Shown: positions 60,180 to 64,000 of the stretch, one piece after another
Layout of the letters: every line of letters starts with the position of its first letter
How positions within the stretch are numbered: position 1 is the stretch's first letter
From: Nitrospirota bacterium
Lineage (GTDB): Bacteria > Nitrospirota > Nitrospiria > Nitrospirales > Nitrospiraceae
DNA length: 64,000 bases
NCBI GenBank assembly: GCA_030684575.1
Contig: JAUXVD010000014.1
Location: forward strand, 186,001 to 250,000
Reading direction: 5' to 3'
The notes under the pieces: model-generated
Databases searched by the model: none
Told to the model about the DNA's origin: nothing
Seen by the model: the letters and a program-made list of their open reading frames with translations, nothing else
Made by a program: the position numbers and the translations under genes

Positions 60180-61002
60180 AGAGCCCTATCGCTGGGTCGA
60201 AGCCGTCGGCAATCGACGCCAGTATCTCGATGAACAGTTCAAGCAGGGGAGTCCGGTCGTTGCGTTGACCTATGATGGAGGCATCCTCCTGACGACGGTG
60301 AGCAAAGGAACATCGAAGCTCTACGAGATCTATGACCGATTGGCATTGGGCGGAATGGGGCATCCCACGGATTTGGAAAAGCTTCGCTTTAGCCTGCTTG
60401 AAATGGCGCATGTCGAAGGATTCAACCGTTCGCCCTCCGATGTGACGGGATCGAGGTTGGTGAAATACGGCATCGCCCCTGTCATTAAGCAGGCGTTTGA
60501 GGAAGTGTATAAGGCGCCGTTCATCGTGCGTATTCTTGTGGCCGAGTTGGGGGTGAAGCCGGAGAAGGATGCGATCCTGACGATCAACTACGATGGTACG
60601 TTTGAGGAGTTGACCGGTTGTGCGGTCTTGGCGGCCACTCCAGCTGCCCAGACGAAGATGACGGCCTATCTAAGAGAACAGACGCCTGCCACGCTGTCGT
60701 TGGAGCAGGCCTTGGATCTGGCGCTGCGCGCCTGGGCCATCGGCTCCCTCGCGCATCAACAGGAAGAGACGGATCAACAGGCTGAGCCCGATCCATCTGC
60801 CGGCAACGCTGGTGCAGTGACCTCTCCGGTCCCTAGTGCCGACGTGCTGATGGCGCATGTGCGTGGCATTGCCGGAGGGCGGTCCCTTGAATGTGCCGTT
60901 CTTGAGCGCCAGGCTCCCGGTACGTCCAAGTATCGGGCGTTGAAGCCGTCCGATCTGGCACGACTTCTCCCGAAGTCACTTCAATCCGCCGTGGCGAACT
61001 GA
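60172..61002 (+). CDS. prcA: proteasome alpha subunit
   Basis: A 276-residue structural ring subunit that gates the 20S core and docks the ATPase. Proteasome-fold features: VVALTYDGGILLTTVSKGTSKLYEIYDRLALGGMG and LVAELGVKPEKDAILTINYDG. There is no catalytic N-terminal Thr. The last 80 residues (EETDQQAEPDPSAGNAGAVT onward) are an acidic, low-complexity tail and a short helix, longer than usual. The start ATG 60172 overlaps prcB by 8 bases. The alpha N-terminus MYEEPYRWVEAVGN would form the gate. Confidence 0.93.
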   Translation: MYEEPYRWVEAVGNRRQYLDEQFKQGSPVVALTYDGGILLTTVSKGTSKLYEIYDRLALGGMGHPTDLEKLRFSLLEMAHVEGFNRSPSDVTGSRLVKYGIAPVIKQAFEEVYKAPFIVRILVAELGVKPEKDAILTINYDGTFEELTGCAVLAATPAAQTKMTAYLREQTPATLSLEQALDLALRAWAIGSLAHQQEETDQQAEPDPSAGNAGAVTSPVPSADVLMAHVRGIAGGRSLECAVLERQAPGTSKYRALKPSDLARLLPKSLQSAVAN

Positions 61003-61003
61003 G

Positions 61004-62488
61004 ATGTTGAACCGTATTTTCGGACTTGAAACCGAGTACGGACTCTTGGTGAACCAAGAGCTGCCCGATCATACGCCTACCTGGTTTGCCCACAAGATTC
61101 GAGACCATCTGTTTCACGTCCAACGGCGTGGGGTGCTGGATCTGCACCATCGTGGGCACGATGAACCGCCGGGTAACGGAGGATTTCTCACCAACGCCGG
61201 GCGCATGTACCTCGACATGGGACATCTGGAATGGGCCTCGCCGGAATGTGAGTCGCTCAGCGATGTCGTGGCTGCCGACCGTGCCGGCGATCAGTTGCTG
61301 CAGGATGCCGTTGAAGACCTCGGTCTGGCCGATCAGGTGTCGTTGATCAAAAACAATGTGGACCATGAAACCGATGCGACCTTCGGGTCGCACGAGAACT
61401 TTCTCGTGTCGAGACGGTTCCCCTTTACCAGGCGCGGCCTTGGGCCCCTGGTCACCTTTCTCGTCACCAGACAGATTTTTACGGGAGCCGGGCGTGTCGG
61501 GACCGCCGGGCCCCAGGACGCGTGGATTCAGATGGACCGGCTCATCGTGCCGCGGGGCGCGAATCAGCGCCATGGGCAGCATCCTGCCATGCCGTTTCAG
61601 ATTTCTCAGCGCGCCGATTACATCGTGAATGATTTCTTCGAATGGGTGCAGCAGAATCGTGCCATTGTGAATACGAGAGATGAACCGCTGGCAGACCCGA
61701 ATCAATACCGCCGTATTCATCTCCTCCTCGGTGATTCCAATATGGCGGAGGTGGCGACGGCCTTGAAGTTGGGTACAACAGGGTTGGTGCTGCAACTGAT
61801 CGAAGAGGGCCATGCCCCGATCGACCTGGAGCTCCATGAGCCGGTTGAAACCATGCAGGAACTGTCTCAGGATCAGGACCGGCAATGGATTGTGCAGCTG
61901 CAATCGGGGAAGTCGATTTCCGCCATCGACATTCAGGAGGCCTTTCTCGCCGCGGCGCAAGCCCACTATCGTGGGCAGGACGGCGAAACCGATTGGGTGC
62001 TCGATCAATGGGAAGCGGTGTTGCAGGACCTCCGCGGGGATTACACCAAGCTAGTCGGTCGGGTTGATTGGGCCTCGAAGCTCTGGCTGCTTGACACCTT
62101 CCGGGAGGCGGAGCAGTTGACCTGGGCGGATCCGGCGTTGAAGAGCCTCGATCTGGAATATCACAATCTCCATCAAGGCAAGGGGCTCTACTTTGGACTT
62201 ATGGAGGAAGGCCGGGTTCCGCGCCTCACCACCGACAAGGCGATTGCCTTGGCCATGGACCATCCGCCCCGCAATACCAGAGCCTTTGGTCGCGGCGAAC
62301 TCGTTCGGCATTTGCTGGCCAGTGGACTGCCCGATGAACCGGCAGATTCCAGTCCGGAAGAGCGATTCTCCCCATCCTATGTGATCAACTGGTCGATCTT
62401 CCAATTGCGCGGGCAGGCGCCTTTCCCCATGCCGGATCCCTTCAAAACCTACGTGCAGGAAGTACGGACGCATCTGCAATCGGTGTAG
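61004..62488 (+). CDS. pafA: Pup--protein ligase PafA
   Basis: A 494-residue ATP-dependent ligase joining the C-terminal Glu of Pup to lysines of target proteins. NRIFGLETEYGLLVNQE gives the catalytic Glu; YLDMGHLEWASPECES, KNNVDHETDATFGSHENFLV and RGANQRHGQHPAM follow the family. It is homologous to Dop, encoded earlier in the same operon. It starts 2 bases after prcA and is the last gene of the proteasome set. Confidence 0.95.
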   Translation: MLNRIFGLETEYGLLVNQELPDHTPTWFAHKIRDHLFHVQRRGVLDLHHRGHDEPPGNGGFLTNAGRMYLDMGHLEWASPECESLSDVVAADRAGDQLLQDAVEDLGLADQVSLIKNNVDHETDATFGSHENFLVSRRFPFTRRGLGPLVTFLVTRQIFTGAGRVGTAGPQDAWIQMDRLIVPRGANQRHGQHPAMPFQISQRADYIVNDFFEWVQQNRAIVNTRDEPLADPNQYRRIHLLLGDSNMAEVATALKLGTTGLVLQLIEEGHAPIDLELHEPVETMQELSQDQDRQWIVQLQSGKSISAIDIQEAFLAAAQAHYRGQDGETDWVLDQWEAVLQDLRGDYTKLVGRVDWASKLWLLDTFREAEQLTWADPALKSLDLEYHNLHQGKGLYFGLMEEGRVPRLTTDKAIALAMDHPPRNTRAFGRGELVRHLLASGLPDEPADSSPEERFSPSYVINWSIFQLRGQAPFPMPDPFKTYVQEVRTHLQSV

Positions 62489-62624
62489 TCTGATTGGGCC
62501 TGCCTGCTTTCTCCATTTCGTCGCAGAACAGATTGAATACGTGGATAAGTTGCCGAGGTGCTATGCTTCTCTATGGCGTAACCCCACTGGGCTGATGGTA
62601 TAGGCGCGATTGAGGGAGGGCAGC

Positions 62625-63086
62625 ATGAAGGCACGTAAATGGATGATGGAATATGGAGTGGCGATGGCGCTGACGTTTTTGTTCGCTGTGATACTGGGGC
62701 ATATCCCGCTGTTTCGTGAGACCACCGTGGGGAAGCTGCGGGCCTCAGATCTGGTGCAATGTATCGGATATGGGGGTGTACTGGTGATTGCTTGGCTCGG
62801 AGCCCGTCAATTGACCGCAGAGCCACCGGATGAGTGGAAGTGGATCATGCCCTACCGGGCATTAATTTTACCGGTGACGACCTTCGCAATTGTGTCGATG
62901 GCCCATGGTGTGTTGCTCTACGTCTGTGATCCGTTTCTCAGCAAGTCAGGAAAAGGGATCTATAACTGGATGTTTATCGCCGGCATTATGGCGACCAGTG
63001 CCTGGCTCATTGTGACGTGGGTCAGGAAGTGCGCACATCAGGTCGCTGAAGTGGAGTCCCGACGATTGAACAAGCAAGCAGCCTAG
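62625..63086 (+). CDS. membrane protein of unknown function
   Basis: A 153-residue protein with four hydrophobic helices (VAMALTFLFAVILGHIPLF, VQCIGYGGVLVIAWLGA, ALILPVTTFAIVSMAHGVLL, WMFIAGIMATSAWLIVTW) and a basic C-terminus. No family was recognised. ATG 62625 follows GAGGGAGGG; a TTG five codons earlier is less likely. It lies 136 bases after pafA and may or may not be co-transcribed. Confidence 0.7.
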   Translation: MKARKWMMEYGVAMALTFLFAVILGHIPLFRETTVGKLRASDLVQCIGYGGVLVIAWLGARQLTAEPPDEWKWIMPYRALILPVTTFAIVSMAHGVLLYVCDPFLSKSGKGIYNWMFIAGIMATSAWLIVTWVRKCAHQVAEVESRRLNKQAA

Positions 63087-63105
63087 CTTCTCGTCAGTTT
63101 TTCGG

Positions 63106-64000
63106 TTACCTGGTTGGACGAGGCCGCCTGGCAGTTCCTGCTCCGGACAGTCCTATCGATTCGACAATTCTATTTTCTACCCAGAATCGGTCTTCATCCC
63201 GCCGGTATTGCTGAACGAATCCGCAATGGCCGCCATAGTAGGGTGCAGCCAGTTGAATGTGCTGGTTCTGGTGGATGGCCGGGAGCGAAAACATCGAGTA
63301 GGGAATGAACGGATCGTCTTGTGCCGTGACGATGATGGTTGGCACGGCGATCTTCCCTATTACATGCTGCGAGCCGGCCAGATTGTAGTAGTCAGCGCCA
63401 CTCGCATATCCTCCGTCTTCGGCGGTGTAACGGTCGTCGAAGTCGCTGATGGTACGGATACGATCGAGTCCTGTGAGGCTCCATTTTCCTGGAAAGAGCG
63501 CGGCCTTGCGCTTCATGCGCGATTTGAGCTTGCTCAAGAAGTGATTGTGGTAGATCCAGTTTCTTGGCTCTTCCAACGCTTTGGCACATTGCGCTGGATC
63601 GATATTCGGGCACACGGCGATCGTGCCGGCCAATGCTGACTCCGACGAGCCGAATTCTCCAGCTGCTTTGAGGACGAGGTTTCCTCCCATCGAATAGCCG
63701 ACAAGCCAGATGCGATTGAGTCCATCGGACTGCGCCAATTCATGGACGACGGCTCGAAAGTCCTGGCTTAATCCGCTGTTATAGAGCGTCGACGTCAGGT
63801 GTTCGGTTCCGCCACATGTTCGCTGGTTCAGGCGTATGACATTGAAGCCTGTGCGATAGGCTTTTGCGGCAATCCCATGCATATAGTGCGACTCGCTACT
63901 GCCTTCAAGTCCGTGCACGAGTACGACGGTCTGACAATCGGCTCTGGCTGTCTGCCAGTGGCAGAAGCCGAGTATTTGGGTATGAGGTTCTGTGGTGAAG
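63106..64000 (-). CDS. YheT-type alpha/beta hydrolase, N-terminus cut by window edge
   Basis: An alpha/beta hydrolase of the YheT/embryogenesis-associated EMB8 group. The visible 298 residues cover most of the ~320-residue family length. Features: VLVHGLEGSSESHYM (oxyanion region), nucleophile Ser in LVGYSMGGNLVLK, Asp in VTAQDDPFIPY and His in YYGGHCGFVQQ. The frame remains open to the right edge (FTTEPHTQILGFCHWQTARA), so the start is outside. Relatives act on lipid or acetyl esters; the substrate is unknown. A 143-codon plus-strand frame over it is a shadow. Confidence 0.9.
   Translation of the reverse strand, partial: FTTEPHTQILGFCHWQTARADCQTVVLVHGLEGSSESHYMHGIAAKAYRTGFNVIRLNQRTCGGTEHLTSTLYNSGLSQDFRAVVHELAQSDGLNRIWLVGYSMGGNLVLKAAGEFGSSESALAGTIAVCPNIDPAQCAKALEEPRNWIYHNHFLSKLKSRMKRKAALFPGKWSLTGLDRIRTISDFDDRYTAEDGGYASGADYYNLAGSQHVIGKIAVPTIIVTAQDDPFIPYSMFSLPAIHQNQHIQLAAPYYGGHCGFVQQYRRDEDRFWVENRIVESIGLSGAGTARRPRPTR

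Noticed and set aside
63208-63639. 143-codon plus-strand frame near the right edge.
   Set aside because: It overlaps the catalytic region of the YheT-like hydrolase, whose motifs are intact on the minus strand.

Overview
The window looks like chromosomal DNA of a Nitrospira-type bacterium (phylum Nitrospirota). This is inferred from four things seen together: a hopanoid and MEP-pathway locus, a large electron-transfer cluster with two cytochrome bd-like proteins and an NxrC-like haem protein, an actinobacterial-type Pup-proteasome operon, and dispersed palindromic repeats. The DNA is GC-rich throughout. Only the region around 41.2-43.1 kb looks AT-richer by eye.

Layout. 0-17 kb: ispH (partial), smc, then a long plus-strand lipid block (squalene-hopene cyclase, HpnG, MlaE-F-D-C-like transporter, an outer-membrane barrel, dxs, ispG, tRNA-Cys, HpnH). 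The block can make isoprenoid precursors, cyclise squalene, build extended hopanoids and perhaps move lipids to the outer membrane. 17-29.4 kb: a respiratory cluster behind an intrinsic terminator. It holds five c-type cytochromes, Rieske protein, fused cytochrome b, two cytochrome bd subunit I-like proteins, an NxrC-like haem-b protein and one unknown membrane protein. A UbiA prenyltransferase faces it on the other strand.

30-39 kb: a lipoprotein with a degenerate caspase-like domain, tRNA-Thr, and a minus-strand sortase system (OmpA-like protein, LPKTG VIT/vWA substrate, class GN sortase, small exported protein, outer-membrane barrel). 39-47.9 kb is accessory: repeats, an AAA/STAND-type ATPase gene between two 237-bp direct repeats, a GIY-YIG protein with an unknown partner, a histone H1-like basic protein, three toxin-antitoxin pairs (HicBA, AbrB-VapC, DUF433-DUF5615) and a frameshifted pseudogene.

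48-53 kb (minus): CHASE2 sigma-54 activator, TPR/Sel1 protein, HIT protein and an exported protein. 53-63 kb (plus): HD protein, YjbQ, HtrA protease, then mpa/arc, dop, pup, prcB, prcA and pafA, a complete Pup-proteasome set. The window ends in a YheT-like hydrolase.

The most unusual signal is a family of intergenic hairpins with a conserved core (TGCTCGCRGAACGCGCAC ... GTGCTCGTTCGATGCGCGCA). Its paired positions covary between copies, and each copy has its own unrelated but self-complementary outer stem. Copies sit inside the proteasome operon, near the cytochrome cluster, and around the ATPase gene.
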